Source: Desulfovibrio sp. MES5 (GTDB lineage: Bacteria; Desulfobacterota; Desulfovibrionia; Desulfovibrionales; Desulfovibrionaceae). From it: a DNA stretch of 64,000 nt. Position 1 is the stretch's first letter; each line of letters opens with the position of its first letter. The notes under the pieces are model-generated. The model saw nothing but the letters and a program-made list of their open reading frames with translations, was not told the origin of the DNA and searched no databases. The DNA lies in the NCBI RefSeq assembly GCF_002237645.1, contig NZ_MJUZ01000051.1:48792-112791 (forward strand). The letters run 5' to 3'. The translations under genes were made by a program, and so were the position numbers. This document shows positions 63,907-64,000 of the stretch, piece after piece.

Positions 63907-64000
63907 CATATGCGCCTGTAAGGCTCTCTTACCAGCTGCGCCCTAGCAGGCGCATGCACGATCTGACATTTGCATTTCTGTTACTTGCGGCCCGTAAACG

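Larger units (their letters stand above)
63440..64000. other. Gene-free right end with repeats and terminators
   Basis: An AGAGCATTTCG repeat follows the transporter stop. A 21-bp tandem repeat (GCGCGGGTAACGAG core, three copies, about 63763-63825) and two terminators lie further on. No supported gene; ORFs here follow the repeats. Confidence 0.5.

Noticed and set aside
63910..63960. A tRNA-like stretch on the minus strand (D-arm-like GCGCAGCTGGTAAGAG and GCGCCTG ends)
   Set aside because: No T arm or full-length cloverleaf can be drawn; the matching ends are only about 46 bases apart.

Overview
The window looks like a chromosomal stretch of a Desulfovibrio-type anaerobic sulfate reducer (inferred from the choline-lyase microcompartment locus, whose CutC matches the Desulfovibrio enzyme residue by residue, and from GC-rich core genes). 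It has two parts that meet at about 34.81 kb. Left of that point is a composite genomic island whose outer edge lies beyond base 1. Right of it is chromosomal sequence dominated by a bacterial microcompartment (BMC) operon.

Island, 1-34,808. (a) 95-6,123, minus strand: a recombination module with an ERF-type single-strand annealing protein, a Cas4-like Fe-S PD-(D/E)XK nuclease, a CobS/MoxR-like AAA+ ATPase, a DUF3150 protein and a CobT-like VWA protein. (b) 6,350-7,240: a decayed IS3-family element. (c) 7,582-10,490: a Fic protein, a DUF2188 protein and small unknown genes separated by repeat-bearing spacers. (d) 10,640-24,799: a GC-rich transmissible stress-tolerance locus (HTH regulator, sHsp, ClpK, phospholipase-D-like protein, FtsH, second sHsp, two YfdX, HdeD, an unknown, Trx, KefB-like antiporter, PsiE). 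PsiE is frameshifted, and an IS3 element directly abuts it. (e) 24,797-27,590: that IS3 element, itself split by an IS110/IS1111-type element. (f) 27,591-34,575: an AT-rich integrative element, minus strand, with a truncated small gene, two excisionase-like proteins, a solitary ParB, an inovirus-Gp2/HUH-like protein, a DUF3987 helicase/primase-like protein and a tyrosine integrase. The integrase lies next to the 3' half of a tRNA-Thr(GGT) gene (34,759-34,808), which is the attachment-site scar.

Chromosomal part, 34,809-64,000. A TPR-DUF4125 protein and a DUF4037 protein come first. Then come a MerR-family regulator, a small winged-helix-like protein and a DMT-family transporter, all on the minus strand and divergent from a 19-gene plus-strand choline-utilisation BMC operon (41,041-57,736). 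Its logic: CutC, activated by CutD, splits choline into trimethylamine and acetaldehyde inside the shell. CutF makes acetyl-CoA, PduL makes acetyl-phosphate, CutO makes ethanol, and PduS/PduT form an electron conduit across the shell. Shell proteins are three BMC-H, three tandem-domain BMC-T, one EutS-type and one EutN vertex protein. The divergent DMT and BMC promoters share a MerR-style operator with unusually long -35/-10 spacers. One of the two aldehyde dehydrogenase genes lacks the catalytic cysteine.

57,920-63,439: a LysR regulator divergent from D-serine dehydratase, followed by an N-acyl-D-amino-acid deacylase and an MFS transporter. Together these look like a D-serine/N-acyl-D-amino-acid catabolic unit. 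The last 560 bases hold terminators and repeats only.
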